64,000 nucleotides of DNA, taken from NCBI RefSeq assembly GCF_023757625.1, contig NZ_JALGBZ010000001.1, positions 1 to 64,000 of the forward strand. Reading direction: 5' to 3'. Position 1 is the first letter of the stretch. Every line of letters begins with the position of its first letter. The notes beneath the pieces were generated by a model. That model was not told where the DNA came from. It did not search any database and worked only from the letters and a program-made list of their open reading frames with translations. Both the position numbers and the translations under genes were made by a program. Shown here piece by piece: positions 54,362-64,000 of the stretch. This stretch comes from Halomonas sp. S3-1-1. Its GTDB lineage: Bacteria; Pseudomonadota; Gammaproteobacteria; Pseudomonadales; Halomonadaceae.

Positions 54362-55105
54362 TTACTCCGTCTGGCCGAGCAGCGGCCGCACGTTGTCGCT
54401 TAAGTAGCAGTCGTCGAACTCGCCTTCGGCGGCCAGCGCCGCCAAATCCGGAATGTTAATGTGATGGCGGTCGCGATAAATGAGCCCCGCCTCGCTAAGC
54501 GCGGTGAAGGTGCGGCTGACGTGCACCGGGCTCAGTCCCAGCACGTCGGCGAGCTGCTCTTGGGAGAGCGGCAGGCGAAACTGCCCGGTCAAATCCGGGT
54601 TGGTCTGGCTCAGTCGCACGTACATCTCGTGGATGAAGTGAGCCATTTTCTGGCGCGCGGTGCGCCGGGCCAGGTTCACCAGCCGCTCGGTCAGAAGCGA
54701 CTGCTGGCGGCTGCTGATGGCGAACATGACCGAGGTCAGCGGCAGCGACGCGCTGAACAAATCGATCATGCGCCTGTGCGGGAAGCGGCATACGACGCTA
54801 TCGGTGATGAAGCGCACGTTTTCCAGCCGCTGGGAGAAGGCGAATTCGCGCAGGCCGATGATGTCGCCGGGCAGGTAGACCTCCATGATGTGACGGTCGC
54901 CGTTTTCCAAATGGCGGTAGGAGTAGGCCCAGCCGCTTCGCAGCGTACAAAACTCCTGGGCGGGGTCCTTCATCTCCCATAGAAGCGACCCCGCCTTTTG
55001 ATCGATCGGGCTCTCTTCGAGCGAATCAAGCAGCTGCTCTTCGTCTTTCGACAACGAGTAATAATGGTTGAAGTGGCGAACAATACAGCTCTTTTCCTGA
55101 CTCAT
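54362..55105 (-). CDS. Crp/Fnr family transcriptional regulator
   Basis: A 247-residue regulator. The N-terminal half is a cNMP-binding-type beta barrel (ENGDRHIMEVYLPGDIIGLR), joined by a dimer helix to a C-terminal winged helix with LSQEQLADVLGLSPVHVSRT as the DNA-reading helix. There is no four-Cys cluster, so it is not an Fe-S FNR. The ATG at 55105 follows AAGGAGA. The effector and target genes are unknown; the nearest likely target is the downstream periplasmic protein. Confidence 0.9.
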   Translation of the reverse strand: MSQEKSCIVRHFNHYYSLSKDEEQLLDSLEESPIDQKAGSLLWEMKDPAQEFCTLRSGWAYSYRHLENGDRHIMEVYLPGDIIGLREFAFSQRLENVRFITDSVVCRFPHRRMIDLFSASLPLTSVMFAISSRQQSLLTERLVNLARRTARQKMAHFIHEMYVRLSQTNPDLTGQFRLPLSQEQLADVLGLSPVHVSRTFTALSEAGLIYRDRHHINIPDLAALAAEGEFDDCYLSDNVRPLLGQTE

Positions 55106-55232
55106 GCTCGGTGTCTCCTTCTCTTGATTCGCGTGCCCGGGGCGCGCCACCGCCTCTCAGAGTTAGCGGTGACGGCCAAAAAGGGACGATACGGCGGCTT
55201 GCCTTCTATTGCCTTATCGTTTTTTTATTTTT

Positions 55233-58064
<2,832 letters not shown>

Positions 58065-58094
58065 CAACACCTCGAATCGCGTGGCAAAAGCGTA

Positions 58095-58124
58095 ATTATA
58101 CGTTTGCCTGGCCCATTACGGCAA
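58095..58124 (-). promoter_or_regulatory. Sigma-70 promoter for uvrA
   Basis: On the minus strand TTGCCG and a perfect TATAAT are separated by 18 bases, 31 bases before the uvrA start. No LexA box of the CTGT-N8-ACAG type was seen here, so SOS control is not evident from this site. Confidence 0.65.
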
Positions 58125-58295
58125 AGCGGGGGAGGTGGTTTGTCGCAAGGCGAGCGTTTCCAGCGCCGACGCGAAGCGCTAGAATGGAGGGCTTTTCCAA
58201 ACCGGCATTTCGCCGCCGGTCGTCTCGAAGGCGCGCGTTTTCAAGGCGCCTCGCCGGGCACGCCTCGTTCACCTGGTACTACTTCAAAGGGCACT

Positions 58296-59675
58296 ATGCG
58301 CAACCTCTCCACACTGCTGCTGGCTTCCGAGCGCCGCGCAATCAGTGGGCTGGCCGGGCTCTATGCGTCCCGCATGCTCGGGCTTTTCATGGTGCTGCCG
58401 GTGCTGGCGCTCTATGCCGACACGCTGTCCGGCGCCACGCCGTTTCTGGTCGGCGTGGCGCTGGGGGTCTACGGGCTCACCCAGGCCACGCTGCAAATCC
58501 CTTTCGGGCTGCTGTCGGACCGCTTCGGGCGCAAGCGCATCATCGCCCTCGGGCTTTTGATCTTTGCGCTCGGCAGTATGGTGGCGGCCAGCGCCGACTC
58601 CATCGGTGGCATCATCGCCGGCCGGGCGCTGCAGGGTGCCGGCGCCGTGGCGGCGGCGATCATGGCGCTGTTGGCGGATCAAACCCGCGAGCAGGTGCGC
58701 ACCGCCGCCATGGCCACGATCGGGCTATCGATCGGGGTGTCGTTTGCCATCGCCATGGTGCTCGGCCCCTGGCTTGCAAGCCAGGCCGGGCTTGCCGGGG
58801 TATTCTGGGTCACGGCGGCGCTGACGCTGCTCGGGCTATTCGTGCTATGGCGCTGGGTGCCGCCGGCGCCGCGCCGACTGCGCCACAAGGACGTGGGCAT
58901 GGACCGCGCCCAGTTCAAGAGCGTGGCGACCCGGTGGGATTTGTGGCGCTTGAACGCGTCGATCTTCTCGCTGCACCTGATCCTGATGGCGATATTCGTC
59001 GCGATCCCGTTTCGCCTCGTCGAGGCGGGTGTGGCCATCGAGTACCACGGGCTGGCGTACCTGTCGATCATGGCGCTATCGTTCGTGGCCATGGTGCCGC
59101 TGATGATCCTGGCCGAGAAGCGCCAGCAGATCAAAGCGGTGTGCCTGGTGGCGATCGGCGCGATCGGGCTGAGCCTGGTGGCGCTTGCGCTGCCGGTCTC
59201 CCACGGCCATGCGCTGTTCGCCGGGCTCTTCGTCTATTTCACCGGCTTCAATTTGCTCGAGGCAACGCTGCCGTCGATGCTAAGCAAGCTCGCCCCGGCC
59301 GGCGCCAAGGGCACCGCCATGGGCGTGTACTCCACCAGCCAGTTTCTCGGCGCCTTTCTGGGCGGCACCCTGGGCGGGGCGCTCTCCAGCGCCTTTGGTC
59401 TGGACGCGGTGTTCGTGGGCTGCGCGGTGCTGGCGCTTGGCTGGTGGCTGTTCATGTGGCGCCTGCCCTCGCCGCCGCCGCTTTCAAGCGAAGTGGTGGC
59501 GCTGGGCGACACCCATCCGGACACGCTGGAGCTTTTGATGCAGCGCCTCGCCGATGTGGTCGGCGTAGAGGACGTGATGGTGGTGCCGGAGGAGCGATTG
59601 ATGTATCTCAAGGTCAACCGCAAGGCGCTCGATCGCGGGGCGCTGGACAAGCTGATTCCCACGGACAAACCCTGA
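58296..59675 (+). CDS. YajR-type MFS transporter
   Basis: A 459-residue major facilitator with about 12 membrane helices. Motif A is GLLSDRFGRKRI between helices 2 and 3. The C-terminal 60 residues (from DTHPDTLELLMQRLADVVGV) form a small cytoplasmic beta-alpha-beta domain like the YAM domain of E. coli YajR. The substrate is unknown. The ATG at 58296 follows AAAGGG at five bases; the frame is open far upstream, but that part is antisense to uvrA. The order uvrA - MFS - ssb is also seen in pseudomonads. Confidence 0.9.
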   Translation: MRNLSTLLLASERRAISGLAGLYASRMLGLFMVLPVLALYADTLSGATPFLVGVALGVYGLTQATLQIPFGLLSDRFGRKRIIALGLLIFALGSMVAASADSIGGIIAGRALQGAGAVAAAIMALLADQTREQVRTAAMATIGLSIGVSFAIAMVLGPWLASQAGLAGVFWVTAALTLLGLFVLWRWVPPAPRRLRHKDVGMDRAQFKSVATRWDLWRLNASIFSLHLILMAIFVAIPFRLVEAGVAIEYHGLAYLSIMALSFVAMVPLMILAEKRQQIKAVCLVAIGAIGLSLVALALPVSHGHALFAGLFVYFTGFNLLEATLPSMLSKLAPAGAKGTAMGVYSTSQFLGAFLGGTLGGALSSAFGLDAVFVGCAVLALGWWLFMWRLPSPPPLSSEVVALGDTHPDTLELLMQRLADVVGVEDVMVVPEERLMYLKVNRKALDRGALDKLIPTDKP

Positions 59676-59782
59676 TCGGCACGCACAAACAGTGACATCG
59701 TCGCGGCGGGATTGGTGATACCCTTAACGCCTGCGAGTACAACGCGCGATCGCCGACGGGCGGTCGACGGATACGAGAAGCG

Positions 59783-59824
59783 ATTTACCAGTACGGACTT
59801 ACCAGCACAGACTTATCAGATAGG
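59783..59824 (+). repeat. Three 14-bp tandem repeats before ssb
   Basis: ATTTACCAGTACGG, ACTTACCAGCACAG and ACTTATCAGATAGG follow one another without gaps. The last copy contains the ribosome-binding region (TAGGAGCGAG) of ssb. They are imperfect but clearly related (core TTA-CAG). Function is unknown. Confidence 0.7.
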
Positions 59825-59832
59825 AGCGAGCC

Positions 59833-60450
59833 ATGGCGCGCGGGATTAACAAAGTCATTTTGATCGGTAACCTGGGCCAAGACCCGGAAGTACGTTTTAC
59901 GCCGTCAGGCACGGCGGTGGCGAACCTGAATCTGGCGACCTCGGACACCTGGACCGACCGTCAAAGCGGCCAGCGCCAGGAGCGCACCGAATGGCACCGC
60001 ATCGTGCTGTTCAATAAGACCGCCGAGATCGCTCAGCAGTACCTGAAAAAAGGCTCCAAGGTGTACGTCGAAGGGCGTCTGCAAACTCGCAAGTGGCAGG
60101 ACCAGAACGGCCAGGACCGCTACAGCACCGAGATCGTGGCCAACGACATGCAGATGCTCGATAGCCGCGGCGGCGATTTCCAAGGCGGCGGTGCGCCGCA
60201 GCAGAACTATCAAAATAGCGCCCCGCAGGGTGGCCAGAGCTATCCCGGCAATCAGCCCAACAACCAGCCCAGCCATCAGAGCGCGCCGCCCCAAGGCAAT
60301 CAGTATGGCGGCGGTCAGCAGAGTGCTCCCCAGCAGGGCGGGCAGGGCGCCCCCAACCGCGGTCAAAGCGCGCCGAACGATCAAAATGGCCGTTTCGGCG
60401 CGCCGGACCCGGGTAACTTCGACGATTTCGACGACGAAATCCCGTTCTGA
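59833..60450 (+). CDS. ssb: Single-stranded DNA-binding protein
   Basis: A 205-residue SSB. The OB-fold domain (1-110) has [20 protein letters not shown] and [21 protein letters not shown] long Gly/Gln/Asn/Pro-rich linker follows, and the acidic tip DDFDDEIPF docks partner proteins. It coats single-stranded DNA in replication and repair. TAGGAGCGAG precedes the ATG. It lies after the transporter gene and close to uvrA. Confidence 0.98.
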   Translation: MARGINKVILIGNLGQDPEVRFTPSGTAVANLNLATSDTWTDRQSGQRQERTEWHRIVLFNKTAEIAQQYLKKGSKVYVEGRLQTRKWQDQNGQDRYSTEIVANDMQMLDSRGGDFQGGGAPQQNYQNSAPQGGQSYPGNQPNNQPSHQSAPPQGNQYGGGQQSAPQQGGQGAPNRGQSAPNDQNGRFGAPDPGNFDDFDDEIPF

Positions 60451-60505
60451 ACCCCGGCGATCGGATGATCCGCGTTTGGCGCAGTGAGAGAGGAGAGCGT
60501 CTGCC

Positions 60506-61417
60506 TTGAAGCTTTTGATACTGGATGCCGGGCACTGCTTGAGCCTGGCGCTGGCCCGTGAGGCCAGCCGCCGGGCGGATACCGAGCTGGTCATCGAGCA
60601 GGGCATGGGCGTGGACGCCCAGGAGCTGGGGGCGATTGCGCCCCATGCGGTGATCATTCCGCCGCTGGCCGAGCCTCACACCATGCCACCGGCCGATGTG
60701 AAGGCCTACGCCGATGCGGTCGATGCGTGTATGGAGGCGTGCAAGGCGCACGGCGTGGCGCTGGTCTGGTGCGTCTCGGATCAGCTCTACGACGAGGGCT
60801 TCGAGATTCCGATCGACGAGCACGTGGTGCCCGCGCCGCGGGACGAAAGCCTGCGGCGGCTGGTCGCTACCGGCAATCGGATTCGCGCCGAGTATCACCG
60901 TCATTTGATCGTGCGGCTGGGGCCGCTGTTCGCGCTCGACGGCAGCCACGCCTGGCTTGGCGACATCATCGATAGACTGGTGGCGGGCCAAAGCGTGCGC
61001 GCCGCCGAAGACGTGATTTGCTGCCCGACCTCGGCGGACTCCGTCGCCATGGCGCTAATCGGCATGCTCGCTCAGCAGGGCTGCGGCGCCGAGGCCTGGG
61101 GGGCGTACCACCTAGCGGGGATCGAGCCGGTCAGCGCGTTCACCTTTACCTCGATGGTGCGCACGCAGCTCGTCACGCACCTGGAAGGGCGCGGCGAGGC
61201 GGTGGCGCTGGGCGAGGTCACGGCGCTGAATCATCACCACGACGCCAAGCTTAGACGTGTGCTCAACTGCCGCCGGGTGCTGGACGTGTTCGGCGTTCAT
61301 CAAAAGCCCTGGCGGCTGGAAGTCGGTCGAATGCTGGACGCCTGGTGTCTGACCCGCGACCAGAGCCGCCCGGAGCAGGGCGCTGAACAAGGCCCCGAAC
61401 AAGGAGAGTCGGCTTGA
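60506..61417 (+). CDS. RmlD-like sugar-nucleotide reductase family protein
   Basis: A 303-residue protein. The N terminus (MKLLILDAGHCLSLALA) forms a Rossmann-like start, but the usual GxxGxxG is not complete (G-H-C-L). The pattern ALVWCVSDQLYDEG resembles the RmlD active-site strand, with Tyr replaced or shifted; later VRLGPLFA and DIIDRLVAGQ fit the RmlD-type substrate domain. The C terminus has a short repeat (EQGAEQGPEQGE). The start codon is TTG with AGAGGAG upstream. The stop overlaps the next gene (TTGA). The reaction is uncertain. Confidence 0.65.
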   Translation: MKLLILDAGHCLSLALAREASRRADTELVIEQGMGVDAQELGAIAPHAVIIPPLAEPHTMPPADVKAYADAVDACMEACKAHGVALVWCVSDQLYDEGFEIPIDEHVVPAPRDESLRRLVATGNRIRAEYHRHLIVRLGPLFALDGSHAWLGDIIDRLVAGQSVRAAEDVICCPTSADSVAMALIGMLAQQGCGAEAWGAYHLAGIEPVSAFTFTSMVRTQLVTHLEGRGEAVALGEVTALNHHHDAKLRRVLNCRRVLDVFGVHQKPWRLEVGRMLDAWCLTRDQSRPEQGAEQGPEQGESA

Positions 61418-62175
61418 CCAACGTGTTGCGCAGCCTGGTCTTTTATCTGGGCTACTTTACGGTGATGCTCGCCTGCGGCGTGCTGTTTTTACCGCTCACC
61501 CCGTTTCTGCCGCTTTCCTGGCGCTACCGGCTGCTCAATCTGTACAACTACTTCGTCATCTTCTGGTTTCAGTTTGTGTGCGATGTGCGCTATGACATCC
61601 AAGGGCGCGAACATATTCCCGACGGGCCCTGCGTCATTCAGGCCAACCACCAGAGCGAATGGGAAACCGTGTTTCTGCAGGTGATGAAGCCGCCGGTCTG
61701 CACCGTGCTCAAGCAGGAGCTTTTGCGTATCCCGATATTTGGCTGGGCGCTGCGCCTGTTACGCCCGATCGGGCTCGACCGCTCCAAACCCGCGCGGGCG
61801 ATGAAGCAGGTGCTGACCCAAGGCGTGGCGCGGCTGCAGGGCGGGCTGTCGGTATTGATCTTCCCCGAGGGTACCCGGGTCGACCCGGGGCGGCGCAAGC
61901 GCTACAACAAAAGCGGCACGGTGGTGGCGTGCCGGGCCGGCGTGCCGGTGCTGCCGGTGGCGCACAACGCCGGCGAGCGCTGGCCCGGGCGCCACTGGGT
62001 CAAACAGCCCGGCGAGCTGCGGGTACGCATCGGCGAGCCGATCGAAACCGCTGGCCGCACCCCGGACGAGGTGCTCGTCGAGGTGGAGCGCTGGATCGAG
62101 TCCACCCTCGAGGAAATTTCTGACGTGCCCCGCGGCGAACCCGTGGCCATGAGCGTCGCGCCTCGGGCTCGGTAA
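61414..62175 (+). CDS. plsC: 1-acyl-sn-glycerol-3-phosphate acyltransferase family protein
   Basis: A 253-residue membrane-bound acyltransferase. An N-terminal hydrophobic segment (residues 8-32) is followed by motif I NHQSEWE (H-x4-E form), a GLDRSK motif and motif III FPEGTR. It adds the second acyl chain to make phosphatidic acid. The TTG start overlaps the preceding stop, with AAGGAGAG upstream. The gene symbol assumes it is the main PlsC; a paralogue elsewhere could hold that role. Confidence 0.85.
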   Translation: MTNVLRSLVFYLGYFTVMLACGVLFLPLTPFLPLSWRYRLLNLYNYFVIFWFQFVCDVRYDIQGREHIPDGPCVIQANHQSEWETVFLQVMKPPVCTVLKQELLRIPIFGWALRLLRPIGLDRSKPARAMKQVLTQGVARLQGGLSVLIFPEGTRVDPGRRKRYNKSGTVVACRAGVPVLPVAHNAGERWPGRHWVKQPGELRVRIGEPIETAGRTPDEVLVEVERWIESTLEEISDVPRGEPVAMSVAPRAR

Positions 62176-62197
62176 ACGCCGGCGATGGGGGCGCGTC

Positions 62198-62284
62198 GGA
62201 TAGCCCGTCGCGAGGGCGCTGTGAATACTTCTCTGTACGCTACTTTCGCCTTCCCTGGCGAAAGACCCTCGCGACGGGCTACCC
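62198..62284. repeat. Compound inverted-repeat element between plsC and fabB
   Basis: A 16-bp perfect inverted repeat, TAGCCCGTCGCGAGGG (62201-62216) and its complement (62266-62281), encloses about 49 bases that hold a second perfect hairpin, CTTTCGCC-TTCCCT-GGCGAAAG (62243-62264). Outer bases pair partly too. It has the look of a small interspersed palindromic element (REP- or MITE-like) inserted between convergent genes. No coding capacity is visible. Confidence 0.75.
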
Positions 62285-62311
62285 GCCGCCTTACTCGCAA
62301 GCTATCCCAAT

Positions 62312-62342
62312 AAAAAAAACGGCGCCCGAGGGCGCCGTTTTT
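62312..62342. terminator. Bidirectional terminator between plsC and fabB
   Basis: ACGGCGCCC-GA-GGGCGCCGT forms a perfect 9-bp stem with an A run before it and a T run after it, so it can act on both strands. It lies between the convergent plsC and fabB genes. Confidence 0.92.
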
Positions 62343-62360
62343 CATTACTGCGTATCACTA

Positions 62361-63578
62361 CTAGTCGGCGTAGCGCTGGAACACCAGACAGGCGTTGGTG
62401 CCGCCAAAGCCGAAGCTGTTGGAGAGCGCCCGCTCGATGGTGACGTTATCGCGCCGCTGGGTGACGATGTCGAAGCCGTCGGCCTGCTCGTCGAGCTTGG
62501 TGACGTTGGCGGAGGCGGCGACGAAGCCGTGCTGCATCATCAAAAGCGAGTAGATCGCTTCCTGCACGCCGGTCGCGCCCAGCGAGTGGCCGGTCAGCGA
62601 CTTGGTCGAGCTCATCGCCGGCGTCGAGTCGCCGAAAACTTCGCGAATCGCTTTCAGCTCGGCGACATCGCCGACCGGCGTCGAGGTGCCGTGGGTATTG
62701 ATGTAGTCGATATCGCCATCCACCGTGGCCATCGCTTGGCGCATGCAGCGCGTGGCGCCTTCACCGGAAGGGGCGACCATATCGACGCCGTCGGACGTGG
62801 CGCCGTAGCCCACGACTTCACCGTAGATCTTCGCGCCGCGCGCCTTGGCGTGCTCGAGCTCCTCGAGCACCACCATGCCGCCGCCGCCGGCGATGACGAA
62901 GCCGTCGCGGGTCTGGTCATAGGGCCGCGAGGCGGTTTCCGGGGTGTCGTTGTAGTGGGTCGAGAGTGCCCCCATGGCGTCGAACAGGCACGACAGCGTC
63001 CAGTGCTCCTCTTCACCGCCGCCGGCGAACACGACATCCTGCTTGCCCAGCTGGATCTGCTCCATGGCGCTGCCGATGCAGTGCGCCGAAGTCGCACAGG
63101 CCGAGGAGATCGAGTAGTTCACGCCCTTGATCTGAAAGGGCGTGGCCAGGCACGCGGAGACGGTGCTGCCCATGGTGCGGGTGACACGGTACGGCCCGAC
63201 GCGGCGCAGCCCCTTGTCGCGCAGCACATCGGCGGCTTCGACCTGGTTGGCGCTGGAGGCGCCGCCGGAGCCGGCGATCAGCCCGGTACGCTCGTTGGAG
63301 ACCTGCTCCGGCGTGAGCCCCGCGTCCTCGATGGCCTGCGCCATCGACACGTAGGCGTAGGCCGCGGCATCGCCCATGAAGCGCAGAAGCTTACGGTCGA
63401 TCAGCGCTTCGAGATCGATATGTACGCTTCCGGCCACGTGGCTACGAAAACCGCGCTCGGCATACTCCTCTTTAAAGCGAATGCCGCTGCGCCCGTTTTT
63501 TAGCGCGTCCAGAACCTGGTGCTGGTCATTGCCCAAACAAGATACGATGCCCAGGCCGGTGACTACCACTCGTCGCAT
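62361..63578 (-). CDS. fabB: FabB, beta-ketoacyl-ACP synthase I
   Basis: A 405-residue condensing enzyme. The active-site Cys161 is in SISSACATS; the two His are in [11 protein letters not shown] and [10 protein letters not shown], giving the Cys-His-His triad of FabB. It extends acyl chains and is needed for unsaturated fatty acid synthesis together with FabA. It starts 12 bases after fabA, so the two form an operon. The strand pattern and length match E. coli FabB (406 residues). Confidence 0.97.
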   Translation of the reverse strand: MRRVVVTGLGIVSCLGNDQHQVLDALKNGRSGIRFKEEYAERGFRSHVAGSVHIDLEALIDRKLLRFMGDAAAYAYVSMAQAIEDAGLTPEQVSNERTGLIAGSGGASSANQVEAADVLRDKGLRRVGPYRVTRTMGSTVSACLATPFQIKGVNYSISSACATSAHCIGSAMEQIQLGKQDVVFAGGGEEEHWTLSCLFDAMGALSTHYNDTPETASRPYDQTRDGFVIAGGGGMVVLEELEHAKARGAKIYGEVVGYGATSDGVDMVAPSGEGATRCMRQAMATVDGDIDYINTHGTSTPVGDVAELKAIREVFGDSTPAMSSTKSLTGHSLGATGVQEAIYSLLMMQHGFVAASANVTKLDEQADGFDIVTQRRDNVTIERALSNSFGFGGTNACLVFQRYAD

Positions 63579-63590
63579 GGGAGCCTCCTG

Positions 63591-64000
63591 TTAAAAATTC
63601 GCAGTGGAGGTGAATAGGCCAACGCGCAAGTCGTTCGCCTGGTAGATGTCGCGTCCGTCCACGGACACCGTGCCATCGGCGATGCCGAGAATCAGCCTGC
63701 GCGTGATGACCCGCTTGATATTGATACGGTACGTGACCAGTTTCGCATCGGGCAGGATCTGCCCACTAAACTTCACTTCGCCGCAGCCCAGCGCCCGACC
63801 GCGCCCGGGATGACCCAGCCAGCCCAGATGAAAGCCGACCAGCTGCCACATGGCGTCGAGCCCCAGACAGCCCGGCATGACCGGATCACCCGGGAAGTGG
63901 CAGTCGAAAAACCAGAGATCCGGGGTGATGTCGAGCTCGGCGATCAGCTCGCCCTTGCCATGCTCACCGCCTTCTTCGTGAATGTGCGTGATGCGGTCGA
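63591..64000 (-). CDS. fabA: FabA, 3-hydroxydecanoyl-ACP dehydratase/isomerase (partial, 5' end outside)
   Basis: The last 135 or so residues of FabA; about 36 N-terminal residues lie beyond the window edge. The catalytic His is in [14 protein letters not shown] and the Asp in [10 protein letters not shown]. The C terminus, [12 protein letters not shown], is close to the E. coli ending. FabA introduces the cis double bond at the ten-carbon stage and FabB extends the product. Confidence 0.97.
   Translation of the reverse strand, partial: DRITHIHEEGGEHGKGELIAELDITPDLWFFDCHFPGDPVMPGCLGLDAMWQLVGFHLGWLGHPGRGRALGCGEVKFSGQILPDAKLVTYRINIKRVITRRLILGIADGTVSVDGRDIYQANDLRVGLFTSTANF

Noticed and set aside
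58065-58295. LexA (SOS) box in the uvrA upstream region
   Set aside because: No CTGT-N8-ACAG site was found; the partial palindrome near 58085-58106 does not fit the LexA pattern.

Overview
The window reads as chromosome of a high-GC gammaproteobacterium, most likely Halomonas or a close relative (Halomonadaceae). The inference rests on gammaproteobacterial FlhDC, FlhE, FliT and CheZ, a uvrA / YajR-type MFS / ssb block, a fabA-fabB pair and strong G/C bias at third codon positions. It cannot be assigned to a species from sequence reading alone. No CRISPR array, insertion sequence, prophage or tRNA was seen.

Layout. 1-660: the end of an rRNA operon (23S 3' end, 5S rRNA, terminator), then a cluster of REP-like palindromes. 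660-1400: an SDR oxidoreductase. 1514-25756: flagellar block 1, with flgNMA leftward, flgBCDEFGHIJ and flgKL rightward, fliR-Q-P-O-N-M-L and fliK-J-I-H-G-F leftward, and fliE rightward. 25890-30755: flaG, a YcgR/PilZ protein fused to a degenerate HD-GYP domain, fliS, fliT, a second FliK-like protein and a free-standing FlhB C-terminal homologue. 30858-44894: the master regulator flhDC, stator motAB and a full chemotaxis cluster (cheA, cheW, three chemoreceptors, cheR, cheB, cheY, cheZ). 45010-53775: flhB, flhA, an unusually long flhF, a small protein in the usual flhG position, flhE, fliA (sigma-28) and a second stator pair. 53772-64000: a periplasmic hypothetical protein, a Crp/Fnr regulator, uvrA, a YajR-type transporter, ssb, an RmlD-like protein, a PlsC-type acyltransferase, fabB and truncated fabA.

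How it works together. FlhDC is expected to switch on the basal-body, hook and export genes. FliA (sigma-28) then drives late genes and is held back by FlgM until the hook is finished. Four sites with the form TAAAG-like, 11-nt spacer, GCCGATA-like were found by eye, upstream of flgMN, flgKL, flaG and fliST. Flagellin and cap genes (fliC, fliD) are not in the window. CheA/CheW with three receptors ending in xWxxF-type pentapeptides feed CheY, which acts on FliM; CheZ removes the phosphate. Two different stator sets could power the motor.

Most unusual points: FlhF carries about 350 extra C-terminal residues and is followed by a small P-loop-less protein that may be a decayed FlhG; an FlhDC-type hierarchy coexists with FlhF; a PilZ protein is fused to an HD-GYP domain lacking its HH pair; an accessory FliK-like plus FlhB-C pair is present; FliK has an internal 50-residue duplication; and several non-coding repeats flank ordinary genes.
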